From Aquabacterium sp. (GTDB taxonomy: Bacteria > Pseudomonadota > Gammaproteobacteria > Burkholderiales > Burkholderiaceae_C), in NCBI RefSeq assembly GCF_016234775.1, contig NZ_JACRAH010000052.1, positions 1 to 43,428 on the forward strand: a stretch of DNA of 43,428 bases, written 5' to 3'. Shown piece after piece: positions 1-7,486 of this stretch. Every line of letters starts with the position of its first letter. Position 1 is the stretch's first letter. Made by a program: the position numbers and the translations under genes. Below the pieces are notes generated by a model, which saw nothing but the letters and a program-made list of their open reading frames with translations, was not told where the DNA came from and ran no database searches.

Positions 1-64
1 ACCCCATCAGCTGGCAAGGTCGCCAACGTCTCATTCAGCGCATCTTGAAGCAAGCCCATGAAAT

Positions 65-95
65 AAAAAGGGAACGTGAAACACGTTCCCTTTTT
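65..95. terminator. Bidirectional intrinsic terminator downstream of phoH
   Basis: A perfect 14-bp inverted repeat (65-78 with 82-95) has a 3-nt loop and is flanked by A-tracts on the left and T-tracts on the right, so it can work on both strands. On the minus strand it lies about 80 nt past the phoH stop and would end that transcript. On the plus strand it could end whatever gene enters from the left edge. Bases 1-60 are too short to identify a gene. Confidence 0.85.
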
Positions 96-177
96 ACAGC
101 CTGTCAGATCACGCGAGGCTTAACTGACTGGCATTGCCCCGAAGGGCCCTTGGCGGTGCTGACGCGTTGTGGCGCGG

Positions 178-1938
178 TCAGAGCACTTCAGAGGCAAAGT
201 CGGCCAGGCGTGAACGCTCGCCACGAGCCAGCGTGACGTGTCCGCTGTGCGGCCAGCCCTTGAACTTGTCCACGGCATACGTCAGGCCCGAGCTGCCCTC
301 AGTCAGATACGGGGTGTCGATCTGCGCCAGGTTACCCAGACAGATGATCTTCGTGCCCGGGCCGGCGCGGGTGATCAAGGTCTTCATCTGCTTGGGCGTC
401 AGATTCTGCGCCTCGTCGATGATCAGGAACTTGTTCAGGAAGGTGCGACCCCGCATGAAGTTCATGCTCTTGATCTTGATCTTGCTGCGCACCAGTTCAT
501 TGGTGGCCGCGCGACCCCATTCACCCGCGCTGTTGTCGCCCCGTGCGAGCACTTCGAGGTTGTCGTCCAGCGCACCCATCCAGGGCGACATCTTTTCTTC
601 TTCCGTGCCAGGCAGGAAGCCGATGTCTTCGCCCACCGGCACCGTCACGCGGGTGACGATGATTTCGGTGTAGCGGCGCTCGTCAAGCACTTGGCACAAG
701 GCGGCGGCCAGCGTCATCAATGTCTTGCCGGTGCCGGCCGAGCCCGTCAGCGTCACGAAGTCGCATTCAGGGTCCATCAGCAGGTTCAGGGCAAAGTTCT
801 GTTCGCGATTGCGTGCGGCCACACCCCACACCGAGTGTTTCTGGTTGGCGTAGTCCTTCAAGGTCTTGAGCACGGCCGTCTTGCCCGTGATCTCGATGAC
901 CTTGCCGTACCAGGGTGTCACGCCCGGGCTTTCCAGGTACACGAACTGGTTGACCAGGAACACCGGCACCATGGGACCAGCCACACGGTAGTAGGTGATG
1001 CCGCCTTGCTGCCAGCTCTCCATGCCCTTGGCGTGGCGCTCCCAGAAATCGCCGGGCAGGGGCAGCACGCCGGTGTAGAGCAGGTCGCCGTCTTCCAGGG
1101 TCTTGTCGTTGAAGTAGTCTTCAGCGATCAGGCCCAGGGCACGCGCCTTGATGCGCATGTTGATGTCCTTGGACACCAGCACGACATCGCGGCCCGGATG
1201 CTGGCTGCGCAAGGCTTGCACCACACCCAGGATCTGGTTGTCAGCCTTGCCTTGCGGCAGGCCTGCTGGCAGATGCACTTCCATGCCCATGGTCTGGAAG
1301 TAAAGCTTGCCTTTGGCCTCGACGTGGCCGGTCTTGGTCAGATCGATACCTGACGCGGGGTCGAGTTGCTGGCGGCTGCTCATGTCGGCGGCCAGAGAGT
1401 CCAGATCGCGGCTGACCTGACGGGCGTTGCGCGCCACTTCGGTCATGCCCTTCTTGTGCCCGTCCAGCTCTTCGAGCGTGATCATGGGCAGGTAGACGTC
1501 GTGTTCCTCGAAACGGAACAAGGACATCGGATCGTGCAGCAGGACGTTGGTGTCCAGCACGAAGAGCTTGGCTGGCCCACCCACATCGCGGCGGCGACGC
1601 GTGGTGCTCGAACCAGGTGAGGGCAGGTTGCGCGCCTTGGCGCTGTCGCCGTTGGACGCTTTGGCGGCCACTGGAGCCGAATCGGATTTGTCCGCCACGA
1701 TGGGGGCGGCAGCGCGCCCCGTTTTGGTGCTGGCGGGCTTGAGTGCAGTCACTTTTTCTACAACGGCGGCCGCGGGCTTGACCAGTTCCAGCACGGGGGG
1801 CTGGACCATGGCAGGCGCTGCTTTGGCCGAGGCGGAGCGGGTGGTGCTCTTGGCTTGCTTGACAGGTTTGGGCTGGGACGTGAAGTCGTCAGCTTTCAGC
1901 ATGTCAGCGCGTTTGGTGGGCGGCTTGGGCAGAGGCAT
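178..1938 (-). CDS. PhoH family protein with N-terminal PIN domain (PhoH2 type)
   Basis: The 586-residue protein has three parts. Residues 1-120 are a basic, Ala/Pro/Lys-rich low-complexity tail. A PIN nuclease domain begins at about residue 124 (KLFVLDTNVLLHDP, with the first acidic residue D129). A C-terminal PhoH P-loop ATPase has Walker A GSAGTGKT near residue 397 and Walker B-like FLIIDEAQN. PIN-PhoH fusions are described as ATP-dependent RNA-unwinding and cleaving enzymes, so an RNA-processing role is likely, but the substrate cannot be read from sequence. The start at 1938 (MPLPKPP) was preferred over a 17-residue upstream extension that runs back into a terminator stem. No strong ribosome-binding site is visible. 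It is monocistronic, between terminators at 65-95 and 1966-1999. Confidence 0.9.
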   Translation of the reverse strand: MPLPKPPTKRADMLKADDFTSQPKPVKQAKSTTRSASAKAAPAMVQPPVLELVKPAAAVVEKVTALKPASTKTGRAAAPIVADKSDSAPVAAKASNGDSAKARNLPSPGSSTTRRRRDVGGPAKLFVLDTNVLLHDPMSLFRFEEHDVYLPMITLEELDGHKKGMTEVARNARQVSRDLDSLAADMSSRQQLDPASGIDLTKTGHVEAKGKLYFQTMGMEVHLPAGLPQGKADNQILGVVQALRSQHPGRDVVLVSKDINMRIKARALGLIAEDYFNDKTLEDGDLLYTGVLPLPGDFWERHAKGMESWQQGGITYYRVAGPMVPVFLVNQFVYLESPGVTPWYGKVIEITGKTAVLKTLKDYANQKHSVWGVAARNREQNFALNLLMDPECDFVTLTGSAGTGKTLMTLAAALCQVLDERRYTEIIVTRVTVPVGEDIGFLPGTEEEKMSPWMGALDDNLEVLARGDNSAGEWGRAATNELVRSKIKIKSMNFMRGRTFLNKFLIIDEAQNLTPKQMKTLITRAGPGTKIICLGNLAQIDTPYLTEGSSGLTYAVDKFKGWPHSGHVTLARGERSRLADFASEVL

Positions 1939-1965
1939 GATGATGTCCGTCAATAGTGAAGGCAC

Positions 1966-1999
1966 AAACAAAAAGGCCGCACAGGACAATGTGCGGCCT
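1966..1999 (-). terminator. Intrinsic terminator immediately upstream of phoH
   Basis: A perfect 10-bp stem (1990-1999 with 1974-1983) with a 6-nt loop is followed on the minus strand by a T-rich tract (1966-1973). It ends about 28 nt before the phoH start codon. It is separate from the bcp terminator 220 nt further upstream, so it must end some transcript that begins between them, either a small RNA or an attenuated phoH leader. Confidence 0.75.
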
Positions 2000-2095
2000 C
2001 AGGCTGGTCGATCTCGCAGGCATCGGGTCGATGCTCGGCGGATCGGTGGTCAGACAGTGGACTGAGTTCAAAACAGCTCAGATGCATGAAATTCA
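1975..2095 (-). ncRNA. Candidate small RNA or attenuated leader upstream of phoH
   Basis: On the minus strand a CATAAT -10-like hexamer (2100-2095) is followed by about 120 nt ending in the terminator at 1999-1966. The segment contains a CTGAG/CTCAG hairpin. The -35 region is poor. A 45-codon reading frame crosses it (ATG near 2084) but runs through the terminator stem, so I do not call it a gene. The 349-nt gap 1939-2287 holds no convincing protein gene. Besides the terminators it contains a stem-loop at 2165-2189 (7 bp, one mismatch, 3 bp). I could not match it to a known RNA family. Confidence 0.3.
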
Positions 2096-2212
2096 TTATG
2101 CACACTCCGTGCCCGCTGCGGCAGCGTGTTGCGGCAGGTCAACAGGCCGAATGCATCACGCTTTCCCTGACGATGTTTCATGGTCAGGGCAAGTCCTCTC
2201 GGTAGCGACCCC

Positions 2213-2242
2213 CAAAAATAAAGGCGCCCGTGAAGGCGCCTT
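2213..2242 (-). terminator. Intrinsic terminator of bcp
   Basis: An 8-bp stem AAGGCGCC/GGCGCCTT (2235-2242 with 2221-2228) has a 6-nt loop and is followed on the minus strand by TATTTTTG. It lies about 45 nt past the peroxiredoxin stop codon. Confidence 0.8.
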
Positions 2243-2287
2243 CTCAGATCCTGTTGGATCAGGTGGATGCTGAGCCTGATGGATGGA

Positions 2288-2767
2288 TCAGGCCGCTTCT
2301 TGCTTCAGGTCCTTCACGGCCTTGAGCACGTCATCGACGTGGCCTGCGACCTTGATGCCGCGCCATTCTTCGCGCAGCACGCCGTCAGGGCCGATCAGGA
2401 AGGTCGAGCGTTCGATGCCCTTGACCTTCTTGCCGTACATGATCTTGTTCTTGACCACACCGAACATGTGGCAAAGCTTTTCTTCCGTATCGGCAATGAG
2501 TTCAAAGGGCAACTCGAGGTTTTCCTTGAACTTGTCGTGGGAGGTGAGGTTGTCTCGCGAGACACCAAACACCACGGCACCAGCCTTGATGAATTCCTTG
2601 TGTTTGTCACGGAATTGCATGGCTTCGGTGGTGCATCCAGGTGTATGGTCCTTCGGGTAGAAGTACAGCACCACGGTCTGTCCGACAAAACCTTGAGGCG
2701 TGAATTTCACGCCTCCGGTTGCGACAGCTTCAAATTCCGGCAAAGGTTTGTTGAGGGCGGGTGTCAT
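2288..2767 (-). CDS. bcp: Thioredoxin-dependent thiol peroxidase, Bcp/PrxQ family
   Basis: The 159-residue cytoplasmic peroxiredoxin reduces hydrogen and organic peroxides. The active-site motif DHTPGCTTEA puts the peroxidatic cysteine at C45. The partner cysteine found at position 50 in E. coli Bcp is methionine here. C99 (KLCHMFGV) matches a third cysteine of the E. coli protein. It therefore belongs to the group without the C45/C50 pair and must use C99, an external thiol or a one-cysteine mechanism. The start at 2767 (MTPALNKPLPEF) gives the usual family length; the upstream in-frame extension has no homologous character. A TATAAT hexamer sits 37 nt upstream, and its own terminator follows at 2213-2242. 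Confidence 0.93.
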   Translation of the reverse strand: MTPALNKPLPEFEAVATGGVKFTPQGFVGQTVVLYFYPKDHTPGCTTEAMQFRDKHKEFIKAGAVVFGVSRDNLTSHDKFKENLELPFELIADTEEKLCHMFGVVKNKIMYGKKVKGIERSTFLIGPDGVLREEWRGIKVAGHVDDVLKAVKDLKQEAA

Positions 2768-2803
2768 GTTGTAGTGATCAGCAGCCTGCTTGACTAGCCT
2801 GCG

Positions 2804-2809
2804 ATTATA
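2804..2809 (-). promoter_or_regulatory. -10 element upstream of bcp
   Basis: A perfect TATAAT on the minus strand lies 37 nt upstream of the bcp start codon, leaving room for a roughly 30-nt leader. No good -35 match is seen at 16-18 nt spacing (GAGGGG at 17 nt), so the promoter call rests on the -10 box alone. Confidence 0.45.
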
Positions 2810-2895
2810 AAGTGCTTCTGAGGCTCCCCCTCGGCCAAGGGGTACATCCCCCACAAGGAGGGCCCGCTTTTCTATGCTTTACATGTGTTTTCGCA

Positions 2896-3270
2896 TCATG
2901 AATGGATGAGCAGGGCCGCCATGACCTGCCGGCCCTCACCCACCAGAATGTTGTAGGTGCGGCACGCGGCAGGGGTGTCCATGGTCTCGAAACCGATGCG
3001 TGCAGCCATCAAGGGGCGCAACAGGGCTGGTGGTGGAAAACGCAACTGGCGGCCGCTACCGAAGATCACCAGCTCCGGGCGAGCCTGGAGGATCTGCTCG
3101 AAGTGAGCCTCGGTCAGCTCGGACAAGGAAGTCACCGGCCAGGGGATCATGGGCCCCGTGGGCGGCACCAGGATGCTGCTCGTGTAGGCCTCACCGTTCA
3201 CCGATATCGAGTCCGGGGTGCAGGCATTGATGATGTTCACGCCTTCGGCGCGGTCGGGTTGGAGTTTCAT
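2896..3270 (-). CDS. Mth938-like domain protein (DUF498 family)
   Basis: A 124-residue soluble protein of the Mth938/NDUFAF3 superfamily. Typical landmarks are the N-terminal NIINACTPDSISVNGEAY strand pattern, the central PELVIFGSGRQLRFPPP loop and the C-terminal TYNILVGEGRQVMAALL. The eukaryotic relative NDUFAF3 is a Complex I assembly factor; the bacterial function is not established. ATG at 3270 was chosen over an in-frame TTG three codons earlier. It is divergent from alaA across a 159-nt gap and lies upstream of bcp in the same orientation, possibly cotranscribed with it, although bcp has its own -10 box. Confidence 0.8.
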   Translation of the reverse strand: MKLQPDRAEGVNIINACTPDSISVNGEAYTSSILVPPTGPMIPWPVTSLSELTEAHFEQILQARPELVIFGSGRQLRFPPPALLRPLMAARIGFETMDTPAACRTYNILVGEGRQVMAALLIHS

Positions 3271-3419
3271 GTGGTGCAAGGCGGGACCAGCCTGTGGGGC
3301 GCGCGCTGGTCGTATCAGTGTGGTTAAATTCTAGCTTTCCCTCATGTCGCCCGCGATTGGCCTTCCCGGACAGCCGCCAGGGTTTTGAGGCACTGTCAGT
3401 TCCCGCTACGCCCGTCATC

Positions 3420-3424
3420 GGAGA
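3420..3424 (+). promoter_or_regulatory. Ribosome-binding site that fixes the alaA TTG start
   Basis: GGAGA lies 5 nt upstream of TTG 3430. The reading frame is open further upstream to an ATG at 3385, but that one lacks a Shine-Dalgarno sequence, and homology to E. coli AlaA begins exactly at the TTG. Confidence 0.7.
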
Positions 3425-3429
3425 CCGTT

Positions 3430-4653
3430 TTGAAGCCCATCGCCAAGTCCAGCAAACTCGCCAACGTCTGTTATGACATCCGTGGGCCCGTGCTGGAGAA
3501 GGCGCGGCAGATGGAAGAGGACGGGCACAAGATCATCAAGCTGAACATCGGCAACCTGGCTGTGTTTGGCCTGGAGCCGCCTGACGAGATCGTGCAGGAC
3601 ATGATCCGCAATCTGTCGGGCGCCGCCGGCTACACCGACTCCAAGGGCTTGTTCGCGCCGCGCAAGTCGGTGGTGCACTACTGCCAGGAAAAGGGCATCC
3701 AGGGCGTGACGGTTGATGACGTCTACCTGGGTAATGGCGCATCCGAGTTGATCGTGATGGCGCTCAATGCCTTGCTCAATGTGGATGACGAAGTCCTGCT
3801 GCCGGCGCCTGACTATCCCCTGTACACGGCCGCCGTAGCCCTGTCGGGTGGTCGCCCAGTGCATTACATCTGTGACGAGCAGGCTGACTGGTATCCCGAC
3901 ATCGCCGACATCCGCGCCAAGATCACGCCGCGCACCAAGGCCATCGTCGTCATCAACCCCAACAACCCCACGGGTGCGCTCTACCCCGAGAGCCTGTTGA
4001 AGGAAATCATCCAGGTCGCACGCGAGCATCAACTCATCGTGATGGCCGATGAAATCTACGACAAGACCTTGTACGACGGCGCCACGCACACCTCCATGGC
4101 CTCGCTGGCCGATGACGTGCTGTTCCTGACCTTCAACGGCCTGAGCAAGAACTACCGCTCCTGCGGCTACCGCGCCGGCTGGATGGTGGTGTCGGGTGAG
4201 AAGCGCCATGCCAAGGACTACATTGAAGGCCTCAACATGCTGGCCTCGATGCGGCTGTGCGCCAACACGCCTGGCCAGTTGGCCATTCAAACGGCCTTGG
4301 GTGGCTATCAAAGCATCAAGGATCTGGTGGCGCCAACAGGCCGCCTGTGCAAGCAGCGCGATCTGGCTTACGAGATGCTCAACCAGATCCCTGGCGTGAG
4401 CGTGGTCAAGCCCAAGGGGGCCTTGTACATGTTCCCCAAGCTGGATCCCAAGATGTACCCGATCGCCGACGATCAGCAGTTTGCCTATGAACTGCTGGCG
4501 GAAGAAAAGGTGCTGATCGTGCAAGGCACGGGCTTCAACTGGACTCATCCGGATCACTTCCGTCTGGTGTTCTTGCCCAACAGCGACGACCTGGCCGAGG
4601 CCATCAACCGCATCGCGCGCTTCCTGGAAAGCTATCGCAAGCGCCACGCCTGA
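3430..4653 (+). CDS. alaA: Alanine aminotransferase, AlaA type (class I PLP aminotransferase)
   Basis: The 407-residue fold-type I aminotransferase interconverts pyruvate/glutamate and alanine/2-oxoglutarate. It aligns along its length with E. coli AlaA: N-terminal SSKLANVCYDIRGPV, the INPNNPTG substrate/PLP motif, ADEIYDKTLYD, and the Schiff-base lysine K240 in FNGLSKNYRS. I place the start at TTG 3430 because GGAGA stands 5 nt before it and the next residues match the E. coli N-terminus; the longer frame from 3385 adds unrelated residues. It heads the run followed by hom (70 nt gap) and thrC, so it is probably cotranscribed with threonine biosynthesis. Confidence 0.93.
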   Translation: MKPIAKSSKLANVCYDIRGPVLEKARQMEEDGHKIIKLNIGNLAVFGLEPPDEIVQDMIRNLSGAAGYTDSKGLFAPRKSVVHYCQEKGIQGVTVDDVYLGNGASELIVMALNALLNVDDEVLLPAPDYPLYTAAVALSGGRPVHYICDEQADWYPDIADIRAKITPRTKAIVVINPNNPTGALYPESLLKEIIQVAREHQLIVMADEIYDKTLYDGATHTSMASLADDVLFLTFNGLSKNYRSCGYRAGWMVVSGEKRHAKDYIEGLNMLASMRLCANTPGQLAIQTALGGYQSIKDLVAPTGRLCKQRDLAYEMLNQIPGVSVVKPKGALYMFPKLDPKMYPIADDQQFAYELLAEEKVLIVQGTGFNWTHPDHFRLVFLPNSDDLAEAINRIARFLESYRKRHA

Positions 4654-4723
4654 TCACAGACTTCCTTTATCCCTGCGTGGCGCCGATCGGTCGCCCGCCT
4701 ATGTTTTCAAGAGAGATTCGAGA

Positions 4724-6061
4724 ATGAGCCAACAACAACTGCGACCCGTGAAGGTCGGCCTGCTGGGAATCGGTACCGTCGGTGGCGGCACGTTCACCGT
4801 GTTGAAGCGCAACCAGGAAGAGATCCGTCGTCGCGCAGGTCGCGGCATCGAGATCGCCATGGTGGCCGACCTGAACACCGAGCTGGCCAAGAAGGTTGTG
4901 GGTGATTCTGCGCAGATCGTGTCAGACGCTCGTGCGGTGATCGCCAATCCCGAGATCGACGTGGTCGTCGAGTTGATCGGTGGCTATGGCATTGCCAAGG
5001 CCCTGGTGCTGGAAGCCATCGCGGCCGGCAAGCACGTGGTGACGGCCAACAAGGCTCTGCTGGCCGTGCATGGCACCGAGATCTTCGCTGCAGCCCGTGA
5101 AAAGGGTGTGATGGTGGCCTTTGAAGCCGCGGTGGCCGGTGGCATCCCCATCATCAAGGCGCTGCGTGAGGGCCTGACGGCCAACCAGATCCAGTGGGTG
5201 GCCGGCATCATCAACGGCACGACGAACTTCATCCTGTCCGAGATGCGTGACAAGGGCCTGGACTTCGACGTGGTGCTGAAAGAAGCGCAGCGCCTGGGTT
5301 ACGCCGAAGCCGATCCGACGTTCGACATTGAAGGTGTGGATGCCGCCCACAAGGCGACGATCATGAGCGCCATCGCCTTTGGCGTGCCCGTTCAGTTCGA
5401 CAAGGCACATGTGGAAGGCATCACGCAACTGTCGGCCACGGACATCAAGTACGCCGAACAACTGGGTTATCGCATCAAGCTGTTGGGTATTGCGCGCCGC
5501 CAGGCCAATGGCATCGAGCTGCGCACCCACCCGACCCTGGTGCCGATGCGTCGTCTGATCGCCAACGTCGAGGGCGCGATGAATGCCGTGATGGTGCAAG
5601 GTGATGCCGTTGGCACGACCATGTACTACGGCAAGGGTGCAGGTGCTGAGCCCACCGCATCCGCTGTCGTGGCCGATCTGGTGGACATCGCCCGCCTGAT
5701 CGATGCCGCACCGGCCGCACGCGTGCCGTATCTGGCCTTCCAGCCTGATTCGATGTCGTCGCTGCCCATCCTGCCTATCGAGGAGGTCGTCACGTCCTTC
5801 TACATTCGCCTGCGTGTGGCCGATCAGACAGGTGTGCTGGCCAAGATCACCGGCATCCTGGCCGAACAGGGCATCTCGATTGACGCCGTCATCCAGCGTG
5901 AAGCCGATGAAGTCAGCGGTGAAGGCGGCAACCAGACCGACCTGATCATCCTGACCCACGATACCAAGGAAGGCCGCATGAACACGGCCCTGGCCGCCAT
6001 GCAGGCTCTACCGACCGTGCTGGCCCCCATCGTGCGTCTGCGCAAGGAAGAGCTCGCCTGA
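4724..6061 (+). CDS. hom: Homoserine dehydrogenase
   Basis: The 445-residue enzyme reduces aspartate semialdehyde to homoserine with NAD(P)H, the branch point to threonine and methionine. The N-terminal Rossmann motif GLLGIGTVGGG is at about residues 12-22. The catalytic domain contains NGTTNFIL and the lysine-bearing EADPTFDIEGVDAAHK stretch. A C-terminal ACT domain (VADQTGVLAKITGILAEQ, about residues 365-382) usually mediates threonine feedback. Length and domain order are normal for a monofunctional enzyme. It is not fused to aspartokinase, unlike E. coli ThrA. Only 2 nt separate its stop from thrC. Confidence 0.96.
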   Translation: MSQQQLRPVKVGLLGIGTVGGGTFTVLKRNQEEIRRRAGRGIEIAMVADLNTELAKKVVGDSAQIVSDARAVIANPEIDVVVELIGGYGIAKALVLEAIAAGKHVVTANKALLAVHGTEIFAAAREKGVMVAFEAAVAGGIPIIKALREGLTANQIQWVAGIINGTTNFILSEMRDKGLDFDVVLKEAQRLGYAEADPTFDIEGVDAAHKATIMSAIAFGVPVQFDKAHVEGITQLSATDIKYAEQLGYRIKLLGIARRQANGIELRTHPTLVPMRRLIANVEGAMNAVMVQGDAVGTTMYYGKGAGAEPTASAVVADLVDIARLIDAAPAARVPYLAFQPDSMSSLPILPIEEVVTSFYIRLRVADQTGVLAKITGILAEQGISIDAVIQREADEVSGEGGNQTDLIILTHDTKEGRMNTALAAMQALPTVLAPIVRLRKEELA

Positions 6062-6063
6062 TC

Positions 6064-7485
6064 ATGAAATACATCAGCACACGTGGCGACAAGACCGAGC
6101 GCGGTTTTTCCGAGATCCTGCTCGAAGGCCTGGCCCCCGATGGTGGCCTGTACCTGCCCACCTCCTACCCCAAGATCGACGACGCGACGCTGACCAAGTG
6201 GCGTGGCCTGAGCTACGCCGAACTGGCTGGCGAGATCCTGTCGCTCTACATCGACGACATCCCGCAGGTTGACATCAAGGCGCTGGCCGCCAAGACCTAC
6301 ACCAAGGCGGTGTACGGTTTTGACGAGATCACGCCCCTGAAGCCGCTCGAACCTGGTCTGGCGCTTCAAGCGCTGTCCAACGGCCCTACGCTGGCTTTCA
6401 AGGACATGGCCATGCAGCTGTTGGGCAATCTGTTCGAGTACGAACTGGCCCGCCGTGGCGAGTCGCTCAACATCCTGGGTGCCACCTCGGGAGACACCGG
6501 CAGCGCGGCTGAATACGCCATGCGCGGCAAGAAGGGGGTGCGTGTGTTCATGCTCTCGCCCAACGGCCGCATGAGCCCCTTCCAGCAGGCTCAGATGTTC
6601 AGCCTGCAGGATCCCAACATCCATAACCTCGCGGTGGAAGGCGTGTTCGACGACTGCCAGGACATCGTCAAGGCCGTCTCCAACGACCTGGAATTCAAGC
6701 GCAAGTACAAGATCGGCACGGTCAACTCGATCAACTGGGCCCGACTGCTGGCTCAGGTCGTGTACTACTTCGCCGGTTACTTCTACGCCACCAGGTCGAA
6801 TGCCGAGAAGGTCAGCTTCACCGTGCCTTCGGGCAACTTCGGCAACGTGTGCGCCGGCCATGTGGCCCGCATGATGGGCTTGCCCATCGACACCCTGGTT
6901 GTGGCCACCAACGAGAACAACGTGCTCGACGAGTTCTTCCGCACCGGCAGCTACCGCGTGCGCGGCAGTGCCGAAACGTACGAGACCTCATCGCCTTCGA
7001 TGGACATCTCCAAGGCCTCGAACTTTGAACGCTTCGTGTTTGATCTGTTGGGTCGTGACGGCGCACGTGTGAAGGCCTTGTTCAAGGACGAGATCGAACA
7101 GCGTGGCGAGTTCCACCTCACCGCTGAAGAGTTCGCCAAGGTGGCCGGCTACGGCTTCACATCTGGCGCCAGCAAGCATGGCGATCGCCTCAACACGATC
7201 AAGGACACCTTCGAGCGCTTCGGCGTCATGATCGACACCCACACGGCCGACGGCCTGAAGGTGGCGCGTGAGCACACCAAGCCAGGCGTGACCATGCTGG
7301 TGCTGGAAACCGCCTTGCCTGCCAAGTTCGCCTCCACCATCGTGGAAGCCACAGGCCGACAGCCCGAGCGCCCGCACTGGATCGCCGGTCTGGATGGTTT
7401 GGAAGACTTGCCCAAGCGTTTCAAGGTGATGCCCAATCAGACGCAGGCCATCAAGGACTACGTCGTCCTGCATTGCAACGACTGA
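6064..7485 (+). CDS. thrC: Threonine synthase
   Basis: The 473-residue PLP enzyme converts O-phosphohomoserine to threonine. The PLP lysine is K113 in LAFKDMAMQ, and the phosphate-binding ATSGDTGSAAEYAM follows. N-terminal MKYISTRGD is the family's usual beginning. It belongs to the long class II threonine synthase form found in proteobacteria. It is translationally close to hom (2 nt) and moeA (1 nt), consistent with one operon. No threonine leader peptide or attenuator is seen upstream of hom or alaA. Confidence 0.96.
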   Translation: MKYISTRGDKTERGFSEILLEGLAPDGGLYLPTSYPKIDDATLTKWRGLSYAELAGEILSLYIDDIPQVDIKALAAKTYTKAVYGFDEITPLKPLEPGLALQALSNGPTLAFKDMAMQLLGNLFEYELARRGESLNILGATSGDTGSAAEYAMRGKKGVRVFMLSPNGRMSPFQQAQMFSLQDPNIHNLAVEGVFDDCQDIVKAVSNDLEFKRKYKIGTVNSINWARLLAQVVYYFAGYFYATRSNAEKVSFTVPSGNFGNVCAGHVARMMGLPIDTLVVATNENNVLDEFFRTGSYRVRGSAETYETSSPSMDISKASNFERFVFDLLGRDGARVKALFKDEIEQRGEFHLTAEEFAKVAGYGFTSGASKHGDRLNTIKDTFERFGVMIDTHTADGLKVAREHTKPGVTMLVLETALPAKFASTIVEATGRQPERPHWIAGLDGLEDLPKRFKVMPNQTQAIKDYVVLHCND

Positions 7486-7486
7486 T

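Noticed and set aside
1..59. A minus-strand frame starting at ATG 59 and running off the left edge, and short plus-strand frames ending at about 48 or 60
   Set aside because: Under 20 codons are visible. The ATG directly follows the T-run of a terminator with no ribosome-binding site, and the plus-strand frames are too short to choose between. No gene can be supported.
1975..2086. A 45-codon frame on the minus strand upstream of phoH
   Set aside because: It runs through the terminator stem, has no clear ribosome-binding site and resembles no known protein. An RNA explanation fits better.
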